From NCBI RefSeq assembly GCF_038023995.1, contig NZ_CP150660.1, positions 2,416,501 to 2,480,500 of the forward strand: a stretch of DNA of 64,000 nucleotides. Reading direction: 5' to 3'. The stretch is from Polaribacter atrinae (GTDB taxonomy: Bacteria; Bacteroidota; Bacteroidia; Flavobacteriales; Flavobacteriaceae). A program made the translations under genes and the position numbers. Positions 46,355-54,105 of this stretch are shown piece after piece (within the stretch, counting starts at the first letter, position 1; each line of letters starts with the position of its first letter). The notes below the pieces were generated by a model that saw only the letters and a list, made by a program, of their open reading frames with translations, ran no database searches and had not been told where the DNA came from.

Positions 46355-47659
46355 ATGAATAAAATAAAACAGAGAATAGGAAACTATCGTTATCGAATAT
46401 TGGGGTTATTATTATTTGCTACTACTATTAATTACTTTGATAGAAGTATTATTGGGGTTATGGCTCCAACACTTCAAAAATTATTTGATTGGACGAATAA
46501 CGATTACGCAAATATTATTATAAGTTTTCAAGTTGCTTACGCAATTGGTATGTTAACTATGGGAGGCATAATTGATAAACTAGGAACTAAAATTGGATAT
46601 ACAGTTGCCATTGGAATTTGGAGTGTTTTTGGAATGTTACATGCTGCCGTAAGACCTGGTTTTAGTATTATTGGTTTTAGTTTGGCAAGATTTGGTTTAG
46701 GATTTGGAGAGGCTGGAAATTTCCCAGCAGCTATAAAAACTGTTGCAGAATGGTTTCCAAAAAAAGAACGGGCTTTTGCTACTGGAATTTTTAATGCAGC
46801 TACCAGTATTGGAGCCATAGCAGCACCTTTTGTGGTCGGTTTGATTGTTCATGAAGATGGTAAAAATTGGCAGATTCCATTTTTAATTACAGGGGCATTA
46901 AGTGCAATATGGATTATATTATGGTTGAAATATTATAAAAAACCAGAAGCGCATCCCTCACTAAGTAAAGAAGAACTTGAATACATACAAAGTGATTCTG
47001 AAGTCGAAACTGTAGGTGCGAAAATTCCTTGGATAAAAATTATAAAAAAACGTCAAGCCTGGGCTTTTGCCATGGCAAAAGTTACAGATGCTGTTTGGTG
47101 GTTTTACCTTTTCTGGGGAGCAAAGTTTTTAGCAGAAACCTTTGGTTTAAAATTAAAAGATATTGGATTACCATTTTTTATAATGTATATGCTAGCTGAT
47201 TTAGGAAGTATTTTCGGAGGATATTTATCAGGATATTTTATAAGAAAAGGCTGGTCTGTTAATAAGGCTCGTAAAATTACATTACTAATATGCGCTGTTA
47301 TGATTATTCCTGTAAGTTATGTAGCTTTTGCTGAAAATAAATGGGTTGCTGTAGTACTTATTGGTATTGGAGCGGCAGGACATCAGGCTTGGTCTGCTAA
47401 TATATATACGCTAGTATCAGATGTTTTTCCTAAAAAAGCAACAGCTTCTGTTGTTGGAATTGGAGGAATGGTTGGTGCTGTCACCGGAATTGTAAGTAGT
47501 AAAATATTAGGCTCTCTATTGGATAAGGCAGACAATACTGCATATTTTTGGGCTTTCTTAATTGCTGGTTCTTGTTATTTAGTAGTTTTAGGGTGTATTC
47601 ATTTATTGATGCCAAAAATGACTCCTTTGGATGAAAATTTAGTAACTGTTAAAGAATGA
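46355..47659 (+). CDS. MFS transporter, hexuronate type (ExuT-like)
   Basis: The 434-residue product has twelve predicted membrane spans in two bundles. The ExuT-like signatures are 'TTINYFDRSIIGVMAPTLQK', 'AYAIGMLTMGGIIDKLGTKI' and 'FGLGFGEAGNFPAAIKTVAE'. It would bring hexuronate released in the periplasm across the inner membrane. The 106-base gap after uxaC shows no gene and may carry its own promoter. It is the last intact gene of the locus; the next gene is already broken. Confidence 0.93.
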   Translation: MNKIKQRIGNYRYRILGLLLFATTINYFDRSIIGVMAPTLQKLFDWTNNDYANIIISFQVAYAIGMLTMGGIIDKLGTKIGYTVAIGIWSVFGMLHAAVRPGFSIIGFSLARFGLGFGEAGNFPAAIKTVAEWFPKKERAFATGIFNAATSIGAIAAPFVVGLIVHEDGKNWQIPFLITGALSAIWIILWLKYYKKPEAHPSLSKEELEYIQSDSEVETVGAKIPWIKIIKKRQAWAFAMAKVTDAVWWFYLFWGAKFLAETFGLKLKDIGLPFFIMYMLADLGSIFGGYLSGYFIRKGWSVNKARKITLLICAVMIIPVSYVAFAENKWVAVVLIGIGAAGHQAWSANIYTLVSDVFPKKATASVVGIGGMVGAVTGIVSSKILGSLLDKADNTAYFWAFLIAGSCYLVVLGCIHLLMPKMTPLDENLVTVKE

Positions 47660-47713
47660 TAAAAAAAACAAAGTAAATTTGGTCAAAAACGATATATTAA
47701 TTAATCTATAAAA

Positions 47714-47949
47714 GTGAAGTATTATATAAAAAGTAGAAGTTTTTTTTAATGTGTTTAGTTTTTAGCTGTAATAAAAGCAAAGAAAGTTTTAATCAGAAAC
47801 AAACACTCTTATCTAATTTTGTAAATCCTTTTATTGGTACAGGTGGTCATGGCCATACATATCCAAGTGCCACAGTCCCTTTTGTAATACTGCAAGTAAG
47901 TCCTGTAAATGGGATCAGTAAATGGGATTGGTGCTCGGGCTATCATTGT
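47714..47949 (+). pseudogene. N-terminal remnant of a GH92 (alpha-mannosidase-type) gene
   Basis: The piece has a lipoprotein leader ending 'LVFSC' and the GH92 opening 'FVNPFIGTGGHGHTYPSATV' then 'WDWCSGYHC', a near-perfect match to the family start, after which the gene stops at a junction near 47949. The start frame reads through a T8 run at 47740 only if one T is added ('SRSFFLMCLVFSC'), so the leader is also out of frame. Full GH92 genes are about ten times longer; nearly all of it is deleted and the rest fused to a CBM9-like remnant. Confidence 0.8.
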
Positions 47950-47950
47950 C

Positions 47951-48423
47951 CCAAGAGACCAATTTTGGCGTGTTAATTTTTCAATAGTCAATTGGAATCA
48001 CGATATTACAGATGGTGTCTATTCTAGTAAAAAAGGTGAAGATGGTAAGTTTTTACACAAATATAATTGGGTTTGGTCGCCAACAGATGTTGTGAATATT
48101 CACGAACCATAAAACTGGGATTATGTATAATTTTCAACAAAATAATTGGGAAAAATGGTGTCTTTTAAAATTCCACAAGATGATAAAATCAAATGGGAAC
48201 TGTATAGCTTATATCGTACTCAAAAGAACCATTATTTAAAAACAAAGCAATGGTTAACATCTATTGAAAGTATCAATCCGTCAGAAATTAAAATTGATGA
48301 TAAAATCATCCAACCTTCCATAGAAAATCATAAAACAGGTTCGAATATAATGGTAAAAAGTCCGTTTTCAAATAAAATATTAACGATAAAAGAAGGTGTA
48401 AATTCATTTCAAAATAAATTAAA
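47951..48423 (+). pseudogene. C-terminal remnant of a CBM9-like carbohydrate-binding protein
   Basis: In one frame, 'FWRVNFSIVNWNHDITDGVY' and 'YNWVWSPTDVVNIHEP' match the conserved core of family-9-like carbohydrate-binding lipoproteins of Bacteroidetes ('WRxNFSRVxW' and 'NWVWSPxGVINMHxP'). In-frame stop codons follow ('EP*NWDYV*FSTK*'), then 'TFKIPQDD'-like 'SFKIPQDDKIKWELYSLYR' closes the domain. The N-terminal half is missing, replaced by the GH92 fragment. Three nonsense codons show that it is dead. Confidence 0.75.
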
Positions 48424-49535
48424 TATGAAGACATTAAATAGAGCATCAATTTTACTTCTATTATTAGTTTTTATAGGATGTAATCAAAAAACGAAACATT
48501 AGAGATTGTTAAAGTTAAAAAAGTTGAAACAGCATTCGATTTTGGAGTATGGATTACCACTAAGGCAGGAAACACAAATGAAGCTTACTTAGCAGAATTT
48601 CAAAAATATAAAAATGGAGGAATTAATGAGGTTTTAATTAACACGTTAACAGACCCTAAAGAACTAAATCGTTTAATCCCTATAGCCACTAAAGCTGGTT
48701 TAAAAGTGCATGCATGGATTATGGCAGTAAATCGCCCTGATGTTACTATAGCTTTAAAACATACAGAATGGTATATGGTTAGTAGAAAAGGAAAATTGTG
48801 TTTTGATACACGCCCTTATGTAGAATATTACCAAGGGCTATGCCCTACTAGATAAGAAGCTAGAAATCATATTTTAGGTTTGGTAAAGGTTTAGCAAAAG
48901 TAGATGGCATTGAAAGTGTCCATTTAGATTATATTCGTTTTCTAGATATTTTCCTACCTATAGGGTTATTGCCTAAATATAACATAGTACAAGATACCGA
49001 AATGGCAGAATACGATTTTTGCTATTGTGATGAGTGTATTAATGCATTTGAAAAAATCCACCATAAAGAACCTCGTGAAAGTAAAAATACAGCCATTTAT
49101 ATGGAATAGAAAAACTTCAGATTAAACGCTATTAAGACATTAGTAGATGATGCTTATAGAACTGTACACAAATACAATAAAAAATTCACGGCTGCAGTAT
49201 TTCCTTATCCAGAAATGGCAGATCATATGGTACGTCAACGTTGGGATAAATGGAATATTGATGAGGTATACCCAATGATTTACCACGGTTTTTATAATGA
49301 AGAAACAGAATGGATTGGCTACGCAACAAAACAAGGTGTTACCGATGTGAAATCTAAAAATATTGGTTTAAATACTGGAATTTACATACCTCCTTTTACT
49401 TCCGCTAAAGAATTAAAACAGGCTATTTTATTAGCTAAAGATAATGGAACAAAAGGAGTAACATTTTTTGATGGTCCTGAATTAACAGATGAGTATTTAA
49501 CTACAATTAAAGAAACTAAAGCCAGTTTTAATTAA
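48424..49535 (+). pseudogene. Decayed family-10-like glycosidase (GHL10/DUF187-like) lipoprotein gene
   Basis: The leader 'MKTLNRASILLLLLVFIGC' is a lipoprotein signal. The body, spread over three frames, has 'FDFGVWITTKAGNTNEAYL', 'GLKVHAWIMAVNRPD', 'ESVHLDYIRFLDIFLPIGLL' and 'DFCYCDECINAFEK', then 'DEVYPMIYHGFYNEETEWIG' to the end, all typical of Bacteroidetes family-10-like glycosidases. Lesions: a frame break near 48490 (run of A one short), a stop at 48853, a frame break near 48888 (GG where GGG is expected), and a stop at 49108 where Trp is expected. The gene is certainly non-functional unless sequence errors abound. Confidence 0.8.
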
Positions 49536-49651
49536 GAAAAAATATATAATGAATATAAATTATCTTATAAAGTTTATACCCATTTTAAAAGAGAGAATTT
49601 AGGGAGGAGATAAACTAAAAAAGTATTTTAATAAAAACATTAGTGTCCGAT

Positions 49652-49681
49652 AAAAAAAGCCTCAATTTTTGAGGCTTTTTT
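49652..49681 (+). terminator. Transcription-blocking hairpin inside the IS4 left end
   Basis: AAAAAGCCTCAA and TTGAGGCTTTTT pair around a short loop, followed by T residues, immediately inside the left inverted repeat. Confidence 0.8.
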
Positions 49682-50399
49682 CGTAATATATAAGAATTGA
49701 TATCTGACGAAAAATTCAACTATGGGTAAAAGTACTATTTTTTTCGGACAGCCCATCTTCAGTCAAATGATAAGTTTAAATGATAAGGGTGAAATAACTG
49801 CGCGAGGTTTATCTGATAAATCAGATCCTTATTGCAAGCGGTTTTCGACATTTCAGCATTTAATAACAATGGTTTATGGTGTTACCTCAGGATGCAACTC
49901 ATAACGAGAACTGTGCGGTGGCATTGTAAGTTATGGAGATAAAATTTCACATTGTAAGTTTGATTATTCTCCAAAACGAAGTACCATTTCTGATGCCAAC
50001 AAAAGAAGGGATTGTATTGTCTTTAAAGATATTTATACTGATTTAGTAACCGAGTACCTTCCAGATTTATCGGATAGCCATAAGTCATTAGTTATTGATA
50101 AAAAAGTTTTTGCGATAGATTCCACTACAATCGCTCTTTTCCAACCAATTTTTGAGTGTGTTGGTCGTAATCCGAACAATGGAAAAAGAAAAGGAGGTAT
50201 AAAAAGTCATCAAAAATTAGATATGCAGGCAGGAATACCAGTAAAGGTATATCATAGCAATGCACGTGAACACGATTCTCTATTCATACAAAAAGAAGGA
50301 ATCATTAAAAAAAGGAGAAGTTGCTTTATTTGACAAAGCATATAATAACTACGCACTGTTTGATAAATGGAATAAAGATGAAATTTATTTTGTTACCCG

Positions 50400-50984
50400 A
50401 ATAAACTACCTCGGGGCAAGCCCACGAGGTATTAAAATAATTTGAGCTGTCCAGAATGAATTTTCTTGTATTCTTCTTTATCTTTTCTTTGGTTCTGAAC
50501 ATATTGCTGAATCACTTCCTTTCCTGCATACAAGCCAACCCTATTTGCATAAAATCCACTTGTCCAAAAATTCCCTCCCCATAATAATAATTTTATTTCT
50601 GGATGCAGACGGAACATCTCTCGCGCTGTTAAACTCTTTAGTATTCGAACTAATTTACTTATTGACAATTTAGGAACACTTTGAATTAGAAAATGAACAT
50701 GGTTTGATTCATGCCCTATTTCTATAAACTCAATCTCATAACGTTCAGGAATCTCTGCACATATAGTTATTAAGGTTTTTCCAACATCTTCTGTTATAAC
50801 ACGCTTTCTGTATTTCAAAGGAAATACCAAGTGATACATCAACAAGGTTTTGTTATGGCTCTTATATATATGGTCATCTTTCACAAATTGAAGATACGCT
50901 TTTTCAAAGCGTTATGAAAAACCATCCGTTTTTCAAACTTTTCCTTTGCTACAAACCGAGGCAAGCCTCGGGGAATTCTTTTCG
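50400..50984 (-). mobile_element. IS200/IS605-type element, copy 2, in the IS4 transposase
   Basis: It is collinear with copy 1 (556 bases) apart from a 29-base insertion near 50908-50936 and about four substitutions seen by eye; 585 minus 29 equals 556 exactly. The same two subterminal hairpins are present. It inserted after TTAAT on the transposase strand, as did copy 1. It reads opposite to the IS4 gene and in the same orientation as copy 1, so the two copies form long direct repeats about 28.7 kb apart. Confidence 0.88.
50432..50884 (-). CDS. tnpA: IS200-type TnpA transposase, copy with altered N-terminus
   Basis: The frame is identical to copy 1 from 'KDDHIYKSHNKTLLMYHLVF' on, with three substitutions (Ser to Pro, Thr to Arg, Gly to Arg). 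The HUH motif 'NHVHFLIQS' and Tyr of 'QQYVQNQRK' are kept. The 29-base insertion upstream shifts the frame and removes the first 17 residues, so only a GTG could start it. The catalytic Y1_Tnp core is complete, so activity cannot be excluded, but expression is doubtful. Confidence 0.8.
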   Translation of the reverse strand: MKDDHIYKSHNKTLLMYHLVFPLKYRKRVITEDVGKTLITICAEIPERYEIEFIEIGHESNHVHFLIQSVPKLSISKLVRILKSLTAREMFRLHPEIKLLLWGGNFWTSGFYANRVGLYAGKEVIQQYVQNQRKDKEEYKKIHSGQLKLF

Positions 50985-51392
50985 ATTAAAAAACAATGCT
51001 AAAGAAACACTTTTAGAAGAGTTCGACCTCGAACAAGCCACACCAGACAACATTTTAAGAGATGCTAAAATTGGTCTTAATTACAAGGATGATAACGGAT
51101 TGGAAAAGCAAGTAGAGTTACGGTTAGTATCATTCTATCACCAAGAAAAAAACAAGGCATACTATTTTATTTCCAATCTTTTTGAACTACCAGCAGAACA
51201 AATAGCAATGCTTTATAAAAAACGATGGGAAATAGAATTACTGTTCAAAAAAATAAAACAAAACTTCCCTTTACAATACTTTTATAGAGATAACAAAAAT
51301 GCGATACAAATACAGATTTGGTCTACACTTATAGCATTATTACTTATTACCGTTATGAAAAAGAAGTTAACAAAATCCTCCATTCAATAACT

Positions 51393-52465
51393 TAACGCAA
51401 CAAATCTAAATTAATAGATTTGTAAAATGGAATTAAAAAAACATAGACGATTAACTTTAAAAGAAAGAGTTATTATTCAGACACTTTTAAAGGAAAAAAA
51501 GACTAAATCTTATATAGCAAATAGACTTGATAGATCTCGTTCAACTATCGGTAGAGAAGTTAATAAATTTGTAACAGAACCAGGTGAAAAATATGATGCT
51601 GATTTAGCTCATTGGTGTGCTAAATCAGATTATTTAAACAAGAGAAATTTAGATAAAATAAGTACATATTCTTTACTTAGATATTTTGTATATAAAGGTC
51701 TTTTATTAAACTGGACTCCTGAACAGATTTCTGGAAGACTAAAAAAATTATATCCCAATGATCCGATAATGTCTATTTCGCATGAAGCTATTTATAGACA
51801 CATTTATACCAGACCACAAGCCCGTTTAAACAAAAAGTTAATTAAACTATTAGTTCGTAAAAAAACAAGACGTAGAACCTCTAAAAAAAGACGTGGTGGT
51901 GGAAGTAAGATTATAAACCAAGTCAGCATTGACAATAGACCAGGGCATATTGAACTCAGAAATGAAGTTGGACATTGGGAAGGAGATTTAGTCATTGGAA
52001 AGAACCATAAAAGCGCCATAGGAACCATTGTAGAACGTAAAACAAGATTCACTTTAATTATTAAATTAGAATCTAAAAAAGCGGATGAAGTAGCTAATGA
52101 ATTTTCTAAAATATTAAATAAATTAAATCCTATTTATAAAAAATCTATGACATATGACAACGGTATTGAAATGGCAAGACACGAAAAAATCACTAAAAAA
52201 ACAGGTATGAAAATATATTTTGCTCACCCCTATTCTTCATGGGAAAGAGGAACAAACGAAAACACAAATGGACTCATTAGAAGATACCTTCCAAAGGGAA
52301 CTAATTTTAATGAAATCGACTTAAAACAACTTCAAATTATTCAAGAAAAATTAAACAATAGACCTCGAAAAATTATAGGGTATAAAACACCAAAAGAAAT
52401 GATGGATATTGAACTGAAATTTGTAGCTTAGTAACATCTAAAAGCTAAAACGTTTTGTTGCGTTA
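51393..52465 (+). mobile_element. IS30-family element inside the IS4 element
   Basis: Bounded by TAACGCAACAAA near 51393 and TTTTGTTGCGTTA ending at 52465, an imperfect terminal inverted repeat. It contains one transposase gene and about 35 flanking bases at each side. It interrupts the C-terminal end of the IS4 transposase. A target duplication is not clear. Its transposase differs from the IS30 remnant at 21429. Confidence 0.85.
51427..52431 (+). CDS. IS30-family transposase, intact
   Basis: The 334-residue product has the N-terminal helix-turn-helix ('KKTKSYIANRLDRSRSTIGR'), the IS30 signature 'WTPEQISGRLKKLYP', and the DDE triad: Asp in 'GHWEGDLVIGKNHKSAIG', Asp in 'SMTYDNGIEMARHEKI' and Glu in 'YSSWERGTNENTNGLIRRYL'. 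It has no visible defect and is likely the most recent arrival in the nest. Confidence 0.95.
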   Translation: MELKKHRRLTLKERVIIQTLLKEKKTKSYIANRLDRSRSTIGREVNKFVTEPGEKYDADLAHWCAKSDYLNKRNLDKISTYSLLRYFVYKGLLLNWTPEQISGRLKKLYPNDPIMSISHEAIYRHIYTRPQARLNKKLIKLLVRKKTRRRTSKKRRGGGSKIINQVSIDNRPGHIELRNEVGHWEGDLVIGKNHKSAIGTIVERKTRFTLIIKLESKKADEVANEFSKILNKLNPIYKKSMTYDNGIEMARHEKITKKTGMKIYFAHPYSSWERGTNENTNGLIRRYLPKGTNFNEIDLKQLQIIQEKLNNRPRKIIGYKTPKEMMDIELKFVA

Positions 52466-52743
52466 CAACATTGAATCCAAGAATCATGGAGTTTTTCTAA
52501 TTTGGTTAGTTTATTACAAAAATATCTTTTCAGTTATCTTAATTTTGTAGACGTTTTTTACTAACGTAGCCTCTTATGCTAAAGAATTTGTGAAAAATAA
52601 AGGTAATCCTGATTGTTTTCAAGGAAAATTTAGTTTTTAATAAAGTCAATAATACAGGGGCTTACTTTTTGGTTTTAATAATTAAAAAACCTGTTTATTT
52701 AATTGAAAGCTCATAATGTAGTATTTTTAAGTTTTATCGGACA

Positions 52744-53017
52744 ACAGTATTTGTAAATGTAAATTATATAACAGATATTTCTGGCAACGCAAGAGGTTAT
52801 TTATTATAATCAGAATTTATACCAATAGTTATTCCCGTATCTAGAAGTTTTTCTAAACAATCTTTACAAAGTTTGATACAATAAATCTTCCCTTTTATCC
52901 CAAATACTCTAAAAAACTTCCTGTTTACAACAAATTTATAATAATTTGAATTAAGATATATATTTGTCTCATGAAAAAGAATATAAAAATATTGGGGGAT
53001 TTTTTTAATTCATATAC
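52744..53017. other. Gap between IS4 and tatA with an unexplained Cys-rich frame
   Basis: On the minus strand, 52797-52968 encodes an open run without a start codon that ends 'YCIKLCKDCLEKLLDTG' then 'ITIGINSDYNK' and a stop. The CxxxxCxxC-like spacing is unusual for chance sequence, but no family is recognised and it may be the tail of a deleted gene. Plus-strand bases 52744-52806 also read as open codons without a start. Confidence 0.35.
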
Positions 53018-53056
53018 AAAAAGCTCAACTTGTATTATACAAATTGAGCTTTTTTT
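53018..53056. terminator. Bidirectional hairpin terminator beside tatA
   Basis: AAAAAGCTCAA and TTGAGCTTTTTTT pair around a 15-base loop. It lies 25 bases past the tatA stop on the minus strand and has a T run for both directions. Confidence 0.8.
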
Positions 53057-53080
53057 ATGTTTAAAAAGAGTAACCTATTA

Positions 53081-53269
53081 TTATTTTTTCTCTTCTAATT
53101 TTTCTTCTGGTTCTTCTTTAGCAGCGTTTTTAAACTCTTTAATTCCGCTTCCTAAACCTTTCATTAATTCTGGAATTTTCTTACCACCAAATAATAGTAA
53201 AACTACTACCACAATAATAATTAGTTGTGGACCACCAATGAACATAAAATTTGTTGCTAAACTATACAT
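53081..53269 (-). CDS. tatA: TatA/E-type twin-arginine translocase subunit
   Basis: The 62-residue product has the TatA design: '[20 protein letters not shown]' membrane helix, FGG hinge '[20 protein letters not shown]' and a Glu/Lys-rich tail. It is shorter than the Tat gene at 2844 and lacks an extended tail, so it fits TatA/E. The start at 53269 or the internal Met eight codons later are both possible. Confidence 0.93.
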   Translation of the reverse strand: MYSLATNFMFIGGPQLIIIVVVVLLLFGGKKIPELMKGLGSGIKEFKNAAKEEPEEKLEEKK

Positions 53270-53325
53270 GTTTTCTTTTATTTAATAATACAAATATACA
53301 AAAAAGGGAATAACAGTACCCTTTG

Positions 53326-54015
53326 TTAATTCCTTTTTTGAATAATTCCACCAATTACTTTTTTATCTTGAACAACCTCTGGATCTCCCTTGTAAAATAT
53401 AGATCCTCCAAAGCTTACTTTAGCACTTAAAGTTTTACCAGCTAAAACTTCTGCTTTAGCTCCTGTACCTGCAAAAACATTAGAATTACTAGTTACTTGC
53501 ATGTCAAAACCATTATAAATACCATATAAGTCTACATCTACTTCTTGGTTATCTGCAGTACCAGTTAATTTTATAATTCCGCCAGATGATGTTTTAACAG
53601 TTAAATATTTAACGTCTGTTGTTAAATTAATAAAAGCTCTTTCTTGCGAGTTAACTTCTAATTTATCTTGATTTATATCTTTACCGGTTACCGTTGCACC
53701 TTCATTAGCATCTATAATAGCTATATTTTTATTATAATAGAGCTTTACTAATACTTGACCATCTGCAGCATTGTTTTCTGGTTTTAAAGAGAAAGGTAAA
53801 GATATTTTTAAGATGTTATTCACATTCTTAATTTTAACCATTTCAGATTTTTCTCCAGTAATTTCTAATTTTTGATCTGCAGATTTTATCAATTCTAACT
53901 CTATACCATTATAAACTTTTAACTCAGAATAATCACCCAAATTTTTAGTTACAGTTGTTTGTGCAGCTAATGTAAAACTGAACATTAACGTGAATATGAA
54001 TACTATTTTTTTCAT
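53326..54015 (-). CDS. GIN-domain (DUF2807) secreted protein
   Basis: The 229-residue product has a signal peptide ('MKKIVFIFTLMFSFTLAAQ') and the GIN-like domain 'YSELKVYNGIELELIKSADQ' with repeated beta-helix turns 'KLEVNSQERAFINLTTDVKY', 'LTVKTSSGGIIKLTGTADN' and 'VDVDLYGIYNGFDMQVTSN'. These proteins are secreted or outer-membrane associated; no function is assigned. It lies between tatA and rnr on the same strand. Confidence 0.85.
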   Translation of the reverse strand: MKKIVFIFTLMFSFTLAAQTTVTKNLGDYSELKVYNGIELELIKSADQKLEITGEKSEMVKIKNVNNILKISLPFSLKPENNAADGQVLVKLYYNKNIAIIDANEGATVTGKDINQDKLEVNSQERAFINLTTDVKYLTVKTSSGGIIKLTGTADNQEVDVDLYGIYNGFDMQVTSNSNVFAGTGAKAEVLAGKTLSAKVSFGGSIFYKGDPEVVQDKKVIGGIIQKRN

Positions 54016-54054
54016 TTTATTAAAATTAAATTACAATACTTAAGTCAATAAACA

Positions 54055-54092
54055 TGCCACTTTATAAATAATATAACGTTTATAAAGTGGCA
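54055..54092. other. Long hairpin between the GIN gene and rnr
   Basis: TGCCACTTTATAAA and TTTATAAAGTGGCA pair exactly around a 10-base loop, without a good T tail on either side. It lies just after the rnr stop and may be an mRNA-stabilising or weak terminating structure. Confidence 0.5.
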
Positions 54093-54105
54093 AAATTGTT
54101 AAATT

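Larger units (their letters stand above)
49722..52564 (+). pseudogene. IS4-family transposase, interrupted and frame-broken
   Basis: The DUF4372 opening is 'MGKSTIFFGQPIFSQMI' to 'FQHLITMVYGVTSGCNS', then a stop at 49902 where the frame continues as 'ELCGGIVSYGDKI'. The first catalytic Asp is in 'KKVFAIDSTTIALFQP' and the YREK signature in 'YKKRWEIELLFKKIKQNFPL' (near 51220). A further frame break occurs near 50310. An IS200-type element splits the gene at 50400-50984; deleting it restores 'FVTRLKNNAKETLLEEF' exactly. An IS30-type element cuts the last part, whose end 'ESWSFSNLVSLLQKYLFSYL' lies at 52480-52564. Confidence 0.85.
49644..52743 (+). mobile_element. IS4-family element, split by an IS200-type and an IS30-type element
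   Basis: TGTCCGATAAAA at 49644 and its complement TTTTATCGGACA ending at 52743 form the terminal inverted repeat. Removing the two inner elements (585 and about 1070 bases) leaves about 1.45 kb, normal for IS4. Just inside the left end a strong hairpin with T tail (49652-49681) blocks outside transcription, as in many IS4 elements. I cannot see a clear target-site duplication. It lies at the decayed 3' end of the polysaccharide locus. Confidence 0.85.

Noticed and set aside
47909..48502. Two independent small genes
   Set aside because: They are fragments of one decayed CBM9-like frame and the leader of the next broken gene.
50914..51390. Separate 158-residue gene
   Set aside because: Its first part is the IS200 end read backwards; the rest is the interrupted IS4 transposase.
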